DNA of 64,000 bases from Faecalicatena_A orotica (GTDB taxonomy: Bacteria > Bacillota > Clostridia > Lachnospirales > Lachnospiraceae): assembly GCF_040545875.1 (NCBI RefSeq), contig NZ_JBEPMR010000004.1, one strand, 5' to 3'. The position numbers were made by a program, and so were the translations under genes. Below are positions 52,730 through 60,430 of this stretch, in pieces. The notes beneath the pieces were generated by a model that was not told where the DNA came from, did no database searches, and was given only the letters and a program-made list of their open reading frames with translations. The first letter of the stretch is position 1, and every line of letters starts with the position of its first letter.

Positions 52730-53929
52730 TTATGGCAGGACCAGCTTCTGTCCCACATAGATCAGGTTGCCGTTGGTCAGCCCGTTCATTTTGCATATTG
52801 CATCCACATGGCTGATATCGCCATACATCTTCTTGCTTATAATAGCCAGTGTGTCACCCTGCTCGACGATATAGACACCGTCGCTTCCATTTGCCCCCGC
52901 CTCTTTCGAATCCTCTTTGCCGGAATCTGCGTCCTGGGAGTCTGCATTTCCGGCATCGGCATTCTTATTATCGGCGGCATCCGGCTTGTCCACATCCTGC
53001 GCGCCGGCATCACCGGCTGATCCATCCGGGACGTTCTTGTCCTCCTCTTCGGCGGCCTGTCCACTGTCACCCTCTCCTATCTGCTTACCGGCGGCTTCCC
53101 CCGTAACGGCAGTTACAGATCCATTTGTCTCCTTCGCCTCTACCGACTGTGTATCGGCCGGTGAGTTGTTCGTTATCTTGTTCAGGGCCGTCTGTACGGA
53201 TTTCATTTTATCAAAGTTGTTCAGAGTCGTAACCCCCATAATGATCACAATCAGTACAAGGCACGCACTGACTGCATACATCAGACGGTTTGTCCTTTTA
53301 TGCTGCTGTTGTTCCTCGCGGGTTCTAACCAGACTGCGAAAGTCCTTTGCAGCACGATCTTCCACAGTTTCCGAGGGACTCACCCCATTCTTCTTTCTAG
53401 TCGAGATCATATAGTTCTGCATGCAAGGGTTCTTTTCATAATATGTATAGTGCCCGCCTATCTCCATCAGGTCATTAAACTTCTGGACGTAGTATACCTC
53501 GTCCTTCTCCACGGGATCCTTCATGATCAGGACCGTATTTTTTTTCGGGAACGATTTTTTATGCAGCTTCACCATATTGTGCTCCGGCGATAAAGGTACC
53601 CCCGAATGGGCAACAAACCATCCCAGCATCTCCCCATCCTCGAAGTACTGCTTGCAATCCTCGTACGCTTTCTTCCATGTATCATCATCAATCTCGTAAT
53701 CATTGCCCGACACTTTCAACTCGTGCATCTGGATCGCTCCATATATGTATACATACTCCTCCTCATCCGATTTCTGCATATCTCCTATAAGAAATGCTCC
53801 TATTGGGTTCTCCCCCGCTTTTTCGCACAACTGGGCGAAAAATGTATCTACATAATCTTCTACATAAATCTTCGGGCTGTCACTAACATTCCCGATCTGA
53901 CGCACATTTTTAGGAATTTGTCTCTCCAT
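52730..53929 (-). CDS. Membrane protein with C-terminal LysM and N-terminal MPN-like domain
   Basis: 399 residues from ATG 53929 (AGAGGTGA). Residues ~20-150 look like an MPN/JAB fold (IGAFLIGDM, MLGWFVAHSGVPLSPEH, VLIMKDP), with the JAMM metal motif degenerate. Then a membrane helix (LMYAVSACLVLIVIIMGVTT), an acidic Asp/Ala/Gly linker, and one LysM domain (YIVEQGDTLAIISKKMYGDI) ending the protein. The wall-binding LysM faces out and the MPN-like domain is cytoplasmic. Confidence 0.78.
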   Translation of the reverse strand: MERQIPKNVRQIGNVSDSPKIYVEDYVDTFFAQLCEKAGENPIGAFLIGDMQKSDEEEYVYIYGAIQMHELKVSGNDYEIDDDTWKKAYEDCKQYFEDGEMLGWFVAHSGVPLSPEHNMVKLHKKSFPKKNTVLIMKDPVEKDEVYYVQKFNDLMEIGGHYTYYEKNPCMQNYMISTRKKNGVSPSETVEDRAAKDFRSLVRTREEQQQHKRTNRLMYAVSACLVLIVIIMGVTTLNNFDKMKSVQTALNKITNNSPADTQSVEAKETNGSVTAVTGEAAGKQIGEGDSGQAAEEEDKNVPDGSAGDAGAQDVDKPDAADNKNADAGNADSQDADSGKEDSKEAGANGSDGVYIVEQGDTLAIISKKMYGDISHVDAICKMNGLTNGNLIYVGQKLVLP

Positions 53930-54025
53930 AACACTCACCTCTGAATAAAATTTTTCTAAAGCATAGCATAACGAAAAGGCTGAATTTATCGGTTGATGTC
54001 AGGTGAGTTCGACAAAAATACCGCA

Positions 54026-54045
54026 TAGGGGTCAGACCCTTTTGC
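54026..54045. repeat. REP-like palindrome 1
   Basis: AGGGGTCAGACCCTTTTGCA, at the 3' end of the transposase remnant. It is inverted relative to the copy at 55432. Confidence 0.75.
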
Positions 54046-54649
54046 AGTCCATTTTCAGAATATTCTCAATTTTTCTCTCAGAAATTCCCGTTTCCCGTTT
54101 GCATGTCCTTAAAAAGTCCTCTTTTAACTGCCCAATTGTTAATATTGTCTGAACCTCTTCAATCCGGTGATCAAACATGTATTTTTCTACAAGAATCTTA
54201 ACACGTTCATAGTTGTGAATGCATTCATCTTCAACGGTGTCGAGAAATGACTTCTGCTCGAACAGTCGGTGAAAATGCCAGAACTCTTCTGAAGTCTGAA
54301 AGCGTGTCCCTATTCTCTCATATGAAGTCTCTCCTATTAATTCTGAAGTGCCTGCAAAATACTCCTGTGCACTGCTGAATTCGTAGTCAAAAGACTCTCT
54401 TACAAGACCGATTTTGACCGGATTGTTATGGATATATCTCAGGCAGCACCAGTAATATTCCTCTGTATCCACGCAGTCACTATAGTAACGGCCCTGAAAC
54501 ACGTGTCCTGTCCTGTCGTATTTGGCATTATACAGTTCTGCATATGTCGAATTTAAATGCTGCATAAATTTAGGCAGTATGATTTTGCTTGTTTTAATTT
54601 GTTTTTGTGAATCATGGTCCCGAAACGGAACGGATATCCTGGCAGGCAT
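54032..54649 (-). pseudogene. REP-associated tyrosine transposase (Y1/IS200-like), N-terminally truncated
   Basis: 205 residues. The kept part has LPKFMQHLNSTYAELYNAKY, RTGHVFQGRYYSDCVDTEEY and CLRYIHNNPVKIGLVRESF, typical of RAYT transposases. The usual first ~90 residues with the HUH metal motif (HxH) are missing; the sequence before the ATG does not encode them. It is therefore probably inactive, though the catalytic-Tyr helix region may remain. Adjacent REP palindromes match this family's habit. Confidence 0.8.
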
Positions 54650-54768
54650 TTTGCTTCGTCAGGTTCATATACTGCAAAAACTGAACTGTGAAAGTTCACG
54701 AATCTAAAGAAATGCAGCAATAGATATTAAGAGAATATCATATTTTTCTTAATTTTGCTATAGAAAAA

Positions 54769-54797
54769 TTGAAACCAGTTACCCCTGGTGTTATGAT
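54769..54797 (+). promoter_or_regulatory. Promoter of the HD-domain gene
   Basis: TTGAAA (54769-54774), 17 bp, TATGAT (54792-54797), 39 bp before the start codon. Confidence 0.6.
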
Positions 54798-54835
54798 AAT
54801 GTTACTGTTAATATAAAAAATCAGAGGTGACATTT

Positions 54836-55348
54836 ATGTTGTTTAAAAATAAATTACTCACAAATCTGCGGCGGGAAGCATCCGAAAAAAGGGAGGACCT
54901 CCGTAGGGACTGGGGAGAAGATTTTTACGAATGTATCCGGGATATCGCAGAACACCCTGTTGTGCTCCGTATGAAACTATATCCGCATCACGGGCGCACG
55001 AATTGCTACCAGCATTGTCTGCATGTTGCTTACTATAACTATGTATGGTGCCGCTTTTTTCATCTGGATGCAGACTCCGCCGCCCGCGGCGGTATGCTCC
55101 ATGATTTGTTCCTATATGACTGGCACACACATACCGCCAGAACCGGGGACCATTTCCACGGAATGACGCATCCGGCCTGCGCTTATAAGAATGCCAGAAA
55201 GTTCTTCAAACTGAACCGGGTTGAAGAAGATATCATAAGGAAGCACATGTGGCCGGTCACACTTTTCCACTTCCCTCGCACAAAAGAGGGCTGGATTGCC
55301 ACATTAACCGATAAGTACTGTGGAACTTTGGAAACAAGCCAGCGATAG
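54836..55348 (+). CDS. HD-domain phosphohydrolase-like protein
   Basis: 170 residues from ATG 54836 (AGAGGTGACATTT). It has the HD pattern: His in YQHCLHVAYYNY, HD pair in GGMLHDLFLYDW, His in HFHGMTHP, HMWPVTLFHFP, and Asp in LTDKYCG. Such proteins hydrolyse nucleotides or phosphoesters with a divalent metal. Target unknown. It stands alone between two REP-like palindromes and has its own promoter and terminator. Confidence 0.85.
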   Translation: MLFKNKLLTNLRREASEKREDLRRDWGEDFYECIRDIAEHPVVLRMKLYPHHGRTNCYQHCLHVAYYNYVWCRFFHLDADSAARGGMLHDLFLYDWHTHTARTGDHFHGMTHPACAYKNARKFFKLNRVEEDIIRKHMWPVTLFHFPRTKEGWIATLTDKYCGTLETSQR

Positions 55349-55360
55349 TACATTAACCAA

Positions 55361-55400
55361 AAAGACAGTATCCCAGCTTAATAGTTGAGATACTGTCTTT
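55361..55400. terminator. Terminator of the HD gene
   Basis: AAAGACAGTATC pairs with GATACTGTCTTT, with A/T runs on both sides; bidirectional for the convergent transketolase operon. Confidence 0.85.
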
Positions 55401-55431
55401 CTAAATTGTCAGTATATTCTGAATACGGACC

Positions 55432-55457
55432 GCAAAAGGGTCTGACCCCTTTGAGCT
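55432..55457. repeat. REP-like palindrome 2
   Basis: GCAAAAGGGTCTGACCCC and TTTGAGCT, touching the stop of the transketolase gene. With flanking bases it is an inverted copy of 54021-54050 over about 24 bp (AGGGGTCAGACCCTTTTGC.G/AGTCC). Confidence 0.75.
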
Positions 55458-56394
55458 ATAAGAAACTTTTTACTTTCTCATAGATTGAATCTGCATCTAA
55501 TCCATACTTTTTAACCAATTCTACTGCAGGTCCTGATTCTCCGTAAGTGTCATTGATTCCGATCTTCATAACCTGTGTCGGAGCCTTTGCAGAAAGCACA
55601 TCGCATACTGCGCTTCCGAGCCCGCCAATGATGGAGTGTTCTTCAACTGTAACGACTTTCCCTGTCTCTTTTGCTGCTGCAACTACTAATTCTTCATCGA
55701 GAGGCTTAATTGTATGAATATTAATAACTTTCGCGTCTACTCCGTCAGCTGCAAGTTTTTCTGCCGCTTCCAGACAATTTGCTACCGGAAGTCCTGTAGC
55801 GATAATAGTAATGTCTTTTCCTTCGCGGAGTACAACACCTTTGCCAAGCTCGAATTTGTATTCCGGCTTATCATTGATAACCGGCACTGCAAGTCTTCCA
55901 AAACGCATGTATACAGGTCCTGCGTGCTCGTAAGCTGCCTGTACGGCTGCCTTTGCCTCAATATCATCGGAAGGATTGATTACAACCATACCAGGGATGG
56001 TTCTCATCAGGGCAATGTCTTCATTACACTGGTGTGTTGCACCGTCCTCACCTACAGAGATTCCTGCATGTGTGGCACCGATTTTCACGTTCAGCTTCGG
56101 GTATCCGATGGAGTTACGTACCTGCTCGAAAGCACGGCCTGCCGCAAACATTGCAAATGAACTTGCAAACGGTACTTTTCCGGCTGCCGCGAGTCCCGCT
56201 GCCACGCCCATCATATTGCACTCAGCGATGCCGCAGTCGATATGTCTTTCCGGAAATGCTTTCTTGAATACACCTGTCTTTGTAGCTGCTGCAAGATCGG
56301 CATCCAGTACTACAACTTCGTCATGTGCTTTTCCTAATTCGGCTAAAGCATTACCATAGCTTTCTCTTGTTGCAATCTTCTTTACATCTGACAT
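55456..56394 (-). CDS. Transketolase, C-terminal subunit
   Basis: 312 residues: pyrimidine-binding domain (MMGVAAGLAAAGKVPFASSF, GEDGATHQCNEDIALMRTIP) plus the C-terminal domain (VVTVEEHSIIGGLGSAV). It forms the second half of a split transketolase and overlaps the first-half gene by 13 bp (ATG inside the end of that gene). Moves two-carbon units in the pentose phosphate pathway. Confidence 0.93.
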   Translation of the reverse strand: MSDVKKIATRESYGNALAELGKAHDEVVVLDADLAAATKTGVFKKAFPERHIDCGIAECNMMGVAAGLAAAGKVPFASSFAMFAAGRAFEQVRNSIGYPKLNVKIGATHAGISVGEDGATHQCNEDIALMRTIPGMVVINPSDDIEAKAAVQAAYEHAGPVYMRFGRLAVPVINDKPEYKFELGKGVVLREGKDITIIATGLPVANCLEAAEKLAADGVDAKVINIHTIKPLDEELVVAAAKETGKVVTVEEHSIIGGLGSAVCDVLSAKAPTQVMKIGINDTYGESGPAVELVKKYGLDADSIYEKVKSFL

Positions 56395-57218
56395 AATGCT
56401 TCACCTACTTTCTCTAAATCTTTCATAGCAACTTCATACTGCTCATCATTCGGAGCCGCACCATGCCATGAAGCCTGATTCTCCATATAAGAAACGCCTT
56501 TGCCTTTAACAGTCTTTGCAATAATTGCCGTAGGCTGGCCCTTCACAGTCCTAGCTTCTTTAAAAGCAGCATCAATCTGGTCAAAATCATTTCCATCGAT
56601 ATTAATTACATGGAAATTGAATGCCTCAAACTTCTTATCGATCGGATATGGTGAATTAACCTCTGTTATTGCACCGTCAATCTGAAGGTTATTATTATCT
56701 ACGATCACAACCATGTTGTCCAGTTTCCTGTGTGCGGCAAGCATGGAAGCCTCCCATACCTGTCCCTCCTGGATCTCCCCGTCTCCGAGCAGAGTATAGA
56801 CTCTGTAGTCATCCCCGGACAGTTTTGCTGCAAGTGCCATTCCGACAGCCGCAGAAATTCCCTGTCCCAGAGAACCTGATGACATATCTACACCCGGAAT
56901 ATGCTTCATGTCCGGATGCCCCTGAAGGTAAGAACCTGTATGGCGCAGCGTCTTCAGGTCTTCTACCGGAAAATATCCTCTATTCGCCAATGTGGAATAA
57001 AGTCCCGGCGCTGTATGGCCTTTAGACAGTACGAATCTGTCGCGGTCAGCCTTCTTAGGGTCCTTAGGATCGATGTTCATTTCTTCAAAATAAAGGTATG
57101 TGAAAATATCTGCTGCAGACAGTGATCCGCCCGGATGTCCGGATTTCGCACTGTGGACTGCTGTCACGATGCCCTTGCGGACTTCGTTGGCAGTTTTCAT
57201 TAATTCTAACTTGTTCAT
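56382..57218 (-). CDS. Transketolase, N-terminal (TPP-binding) subunit
   Basis: 278 residues with the thiamine diphosphate motif GDGEIQEGQVWEA..NNNLQ (continuing KLDNMVVIVDNNN) and the N-terminal HSAKSGHPGGSLSAADI. Together with the gene at 55456 it makes one functional enzyme. AGGAGGAATTCCA precedes the ATG. It is in one operon with the FSA-type aldolase upstream. Confidence 0.94.
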   Translation of the reverse strand: MNKLELMKTANEVRKGIVTAVHSAKSGHPGGSLSAADIFTYLYFEEMNIDPKDPKKADRDRFVLSKGHTAPGLYSTLANRGYFPVEDLKTLRHTGSYLQGHPDMKHIPGVDMSSGSLGQGISAAVGMALAAKLSGDDYRVYTLLGDGEIQEGQVWEASMLAAHRKLDNMVVIVDNNNLQIDGAITEVNSPYPIDKKFEAFNFHVINIDGNDFDQIDAAFKEARTVKGQPTAIIAKTVKGKGVSYMENQASWHGAAPNDEQYEVAMKDLEKVGEALCQM

Positions 57219-57260
57219 TGGAATTCCTCCTAAATTTTATGTTTAAAACAGACTTTTTCA

Positions 57261-57280
57261 GAGGGGTCTGACCCCTTTGA
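57261..57280. repeat. REP-like palindrome 3
   Basis: GAGGGGTCTGACCCCTTTGA, between the aldolase and transketolase genes, close behind the aldolase stop on the minus strand. It might shape the mRNA in the operon. Confidence 0.7.
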
Positions 57281-57292
57281 AAATCTTCGAAA

Positions 57293-57946
57293 TTATTCGC
57301 CGAATACCGCCTTATAATCTGCCTGGAATTTTGCGATTCCTGCATCTGTCAGCGGATGGTGTGTCATCTGCTCGATTACGTTGTAAGGTACTGTTGCGAT
57401 ATCAGCCCCTGCAAGTGCACAGTCTGTTACGTGAATCGGGTTACGAACGCTTGCTGCGATGATTTCTGTCTCAAGCCCTGCTACTGCGAAAATCTCTGCG
57501 ATCTCTGCAATCAGGTCTGTTCCGCGAACGGAGATGTCGTCCAGACGTCCCAGGAATGGTGATACATATGTTGCGCCTGCTCTTGCTGCAAGAAGTGCCT
57601 GGTTTGCAGAGAAGATCAGTGTTACATTTGTCTTGATTCCCTCAGCTGTAAGGGCTTTGCATGCTTTTAACCCTTCTACTGTCATAGGAATCTTAACTAC
57701 CATGTTAGGGTGGATTTTCGCAATTTCTCTTCCCTCTGCGATCATTCCTTCTGCATCCGTTGTTGTAGCCTTTACTTCACCGCTGATCGGTCCGTCTACG
57801 ATAGAAGCAATCTCTGCGATGACTTCTTCAAAAACACGTCCTTCTTTTGCAATCAGTGACGGATTTGTTGTAACTCCGCAGATCACTCCCATGTCATTTG
57901 CTTTCTTAATATCCTCTACTTTGGCTGTGTCGATAAAAAATTTCAT
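57293..57946 (-). CDS. fsa: Fructose-6-phosphate aldolase / transaldolase (FSA/TalC type)
   Basis: 217 residues, the short TalC/FSA class. Lys of the Schiff base lies in NMVVKIPMTVEGLKA; ICGVTTNPSLIAKEG and GATYVSPFLGRLDDI are diagnostic. In gut Firmicutes this class usually acts as a transaldolase. It is transcribed with the transketolase pair from the promoter at 57992-58020. Confidence 0.92.
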   Translation of the reverse strand: MKFFIDTAKVEDIKKANDMGVICGVTTNPSLIAKEGRVFEEVIAEIASIVDGPISGEVKATTTDAEGMIAEGREIAKIHPNMVVKIPMTVEGLKACKALTAEGIKTNVTLIFSANQALLAARAGATYVSPFLGRLDDISVRGTDLIAEIAEIFAVAGLETEIIAASVRNPIHVTDCALAGADIATVPYNVIEQMTHHPLTDAGIAKFQADYKAVFGE

Positions 57947-57991
57947 TGTTCGTTCCTCCTTGAACTAGAATCCCTTTGTTTTCTATCCTTG

Positions 57992-58020
57992 ATTATAGTC
58001 GTTGTAGTGAAGACGGTCAA
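57992..58020 (-). promoter_or_regulatory. Promoter of the aldolase-transketolase operon
   Basis: On the minus strand TTGACC (58015-58020), 17 bp, TATAAT (57992-57997). The -35 touches the palindrome at 58019-58054. Confidence 0.75.
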
Positions 58021-58054
58021 TAGGACGAAAAATTATTAATAATTTTATCCTATT
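58019..58054. promoter_or_regulatory. 36-bp palindromic operator candidate
   Basis: AATAGGA....AATTATTAATAATT....TCCTATT, mirror-symmetric apart from four central flanking pairs. A related TTATTAATAATAATTTTAT block lies at 58176-58193, just behind the LacI gene. Position at the -35 suggests repression by that LacI protein. Confidence 0.6.
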
Positions 58055-58201
58055 AATATTTTCAAATTATTAGTCAAGAAACATGAAAAACTTTTCTCAA
58101 CAATTGCAGTAATACGATATAACTCCTCCATTTTTCGGCTTATCCATTGTTCCAAAATTCATCCTAGCGCAGGATTATTAATAATAATTTTATACAATAA
58201 A

Positions 58202-59305
58202 TTAATTTTTCTTTTTTCTGGTCCTTGGATAGGATGTGGTCCCTCTCGAGACAAGTCTCGGTTCATACTCAACATGGTAGATGCTGACAGGCTCCATTTC
58301 TGAATACTGCCTGTCCCTCGTCTTAATCTTTTTCATGATAATATCACAGGCATCGCGGCCCTTATATATCACGAAATGTTCGATCGTTGTCAGGGATATT
58401 TTCTGCATTTTTGCGAAAAGGGTATTATCACATCCCATCACGGACATGTCACCCGGAACTCTGTATTTCTCATCATAGAGGGCATCCAGAATTCCAAATG
58501 CAATCATATCATTCAGCCCTACAATTGCTGTCAGCTCCTTATCCTCCGCCAAAAGCTCCTTCGTCAGATCGTAGCCAATCCGGTATTCAGAATCAATCCC
58601 CGGAATATCCCGGTCGATCTCTTCGTTTGCCGCCTTAATCACCACATTGTCACCGAGTCCGGCTTCCTTAAATTCTTTCAAAAAACCTTCCACCCTCTTG
58701 GAACGCTGTTTCTGACGCACAGTCAGAGGTGGAGCGATATAGGCCACATGCCTGTGCCCCAGATCCAGCAGGTGGCGCGCCATAATACGTCCAAGCTTCG
58801 AGTTGTCCAGCTCCACGGCATCTACATCAAGCTTCTCATTCTGGTTATTAATTACCGTGAACGGAATCTTTCGCGACAGCTCCTCCACAACGGGCATAAA
58901 ACAACGGCTGGGATTGCACGTGTAAATGACCCCCTGGGGATTCAGGGAAGGCATCATTTTCAGATACCGTTCCTCCAGTTCTAGATTTCTCTGTGTATTG
59001 CAGACAAACAGACCGAACCCCTGCTCTGTAGCCCGGGATTCAATACCCTGGAGAAGCATTACATAATACGGGTTCGTCAGGTTCGGGCAAAATACAACGA
59101 GAAGCTTTTCCCGCTTATTTTCCTTTTGCTTTTTCCGCTTCGGCAGTTCATAGCCCAGTTCCTTTGCCGCAGCCTCCACCTTCCGGATTACGTCCTTCGA
59201 AAAGGAAACATTATACTTCTTATTCAGCACCATAGAAACTGTCGCCTGAGAAACCCCGGCCTTTCGCGCCACATCCGAAGATGTTACTTTTTTCTTATAC
59301 ATCAT
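58202..59305 (-). CDS. LacI/GalR-family transcriptional regulator
   Basis: 367 residues. The N-terminal helix-turn-helix SSDVARKAGVSQATVSMVLN is followed by a hinge and a periplasmic-binding-like effector domain (VVFCPNLTNPYYVMLLQGIE, ...AIVGLNDMIAFGILDAL). ATG codons at 59305 and 59302 follow AAGGATGTGGG. It lies behind recR on the same strand and in front of the aldolase-transketolase operon, its likely target. Confidence 0.92.
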   Translation of the reverse strand: MMYKKKVTSSDVARKAGVSQATVSMVLNKKYNVSFSKDVIRKVEAAAKELGYELPKRKKQKENKREKLLVVFCPNLTNPYYVMLLQGIESRATEQGFGLFVCNTQRNLELEERYLKMMPSLNPQGVIYTCNPSRCFMPVVEELSRKIPFTVINNQNEKLDVDAVELDNSKLGRIMARHLLDLGHRHVAYIAPPLTVRQKQRSKRVEGFLKEFKEAGLGDNVVIKAANEEIDRDIPGIDSEYRIGYDLTKELLAEDKELTAIVGLNDMIAFGILDALYDEKYRVPGDMSVMGCDNTLFAKMQKISLTTIEHFVIYKGRDACDIIMKKIKTRDRQYSEMEPVSIYHVEYEPRLVSRGTTSYPRTRKKKN

Positions 59306-59366
59306 CCCACATCCTTAAGTTCTGGTACATGCACAGTTTACCGTTCGGGCATTATGAAGCCCCTGC

Positions 59367-59963
59367 CTACAACTGGGTTCTGCCTTCCAGGGCCCTCAAA
59401 AGAGTTACTTCATCAATATATTCCAGATCTCCCCCGACCGGCACCCCACTGGCAATCCGGCTTACCTTGATACCTGTAGGCTTGATCAGCTTGCTGATAT
59501 ACATCGCCGTCGTCTCCCCTTCCAGACTGGAATTTGTGGCAATGATCACCTCGTCCACATCACCCTGGAGGCGCTCCATCAGCTCTTTCAGCCGGATGTC
59601 TCCGGGTCCGATTCCCAGCATCGGGGAAATCGCGCCGTGCAGCACATGATAGACGCCGTTATATTTCCCGGTCTTCTCATAGGCCGCCAGATCTCTCGGC
59701 GTCTCAACCACCATAATCGTCTTCTGGTCTCTGTCCGGGTTATTACAGATCGGACAAAGTTCCCTGTCCGTCAGCGTACAGCACTGGGAACAGTATCTTA
59801 CATTATTACGTGCATCCAGAAGACACTTCGCAAGATTCTCCACCTGCTCCTTTGGCATATTAATAATATGAAAGGCAAGCCTCTGCGCAGACTTCGCCCC
59901 GATCCCGGGAAGCCTCGAAAACTCCTCGATCAGCCTGCTGATTTGATTACTATAATAATCCAT
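59367..59963 (-). CDS. recR: Recombination protein RecR
   Basis: 198 residues, standard length. The N-terminal RLPGIGAKSAQRLAFHI (helix-hairpin-helix), C4 zinc finger CSQC...CPIC near 55-70, and Toprim domain (IMVVETPRDLAAYEKTG) are present. Acts in RecFOR-type gap repair. Follows ybaB in the dnaX-ybaB-recR order common in Firmicutes. Confidence 0.97.
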   Translation of the reverse strand: MDYYSNQISRLIEEFSRLPGIGAKSAQRLAFHIINMPKEQVENLAKCLLDARNNVRYCSQCCTLTDRELCPICNNPDRDQKTIMVVETPRDLAAYEKTGKYNGVYHVLHGAISPMLGIGPGDIRLKELMERLQGDVDEVIIATNSSLEGETTAMYISKLIKPTGIKVSRIASGVPVGGDLEYIDEVTLLRALEGRTQL

Positions 59964-60010
59964 CTGGTATTCACTCCTGTTTTCTCTTTATGTTCCAAAA
60001 AGCAAATTCA

Positions 60011-60059
60011 CTCAAAAGGGTCAGACCCTTCTGCAAAGGGGTCTGACCCTTTTGAGCTC
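60011..60059. repeat. Double REP-like palindrome 4/5
   Basis: CTCAAAAGGGTCAGACCCTT, CTGC, then AAAGGGGTCTGACCCTTTTGAG: two REP units head to head, making a ~20-bp inverted repeat. It lies between ybaB and recR, without disrupting either. Confidence 0.85.
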
Positions 60060-60073
60060 CGTTGTCAGAATAT

Positions 60074-60427
60074 TTAGAACATTCCAGGCATTCCGCCGCC
60101 CATTCCGCCTGTCAGCTTATTCATTGCCGCCCCGGATACTTCGTCAACCTGGCGCAGTGCTTCGTTCGTCGCCGCCACGATCAGGTCTTCCAGCATCTCG
60201 ATATCTTCGGGATCAACAACTTCTTCCTGAAGTTTCACCTTTAAGACCTCACGCTTACCGGAAATCGTCACCTCGACTGCACCGCCGCCTGCTGTTGCCG
60301 TAAATTCTTTTGTCTCAAGCTCTTTTGCCTGTTCTTCCATCTGGCGCTGCATCTTCTGCGCCTGTTTCATCAGATTTGCCATGTTGCCAGGCATTCCGCC
60401 GCCTGGAAATCCGCCTCTTTTTGCCAT
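60074..60427 (-). CDS. ybaB: YbaB/EbfC nucleoid-associated protein
   Basis: 117 residues with Gly/Met-rich ends and the family core MANLMKQAQKMQRQMEE, VEVTISGKREVLKVKL. A DNA-binding dimer of the YbaB/EbfC family. 3 bp after dnaX. Confidence 0.95.
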   Translation of the reverse strand: MAKRGGFPGGGMPGNMANLMKQAQKMQRQMEEQAKELETKEFTATAGGGAVEVTISGKREVLKVKLQEEVVDPEDIEMLEDLIVAATNEALRQVDEVSGAAMNKLTGGMGGGMPGMF

Positions 60428-60430
60428 GAT

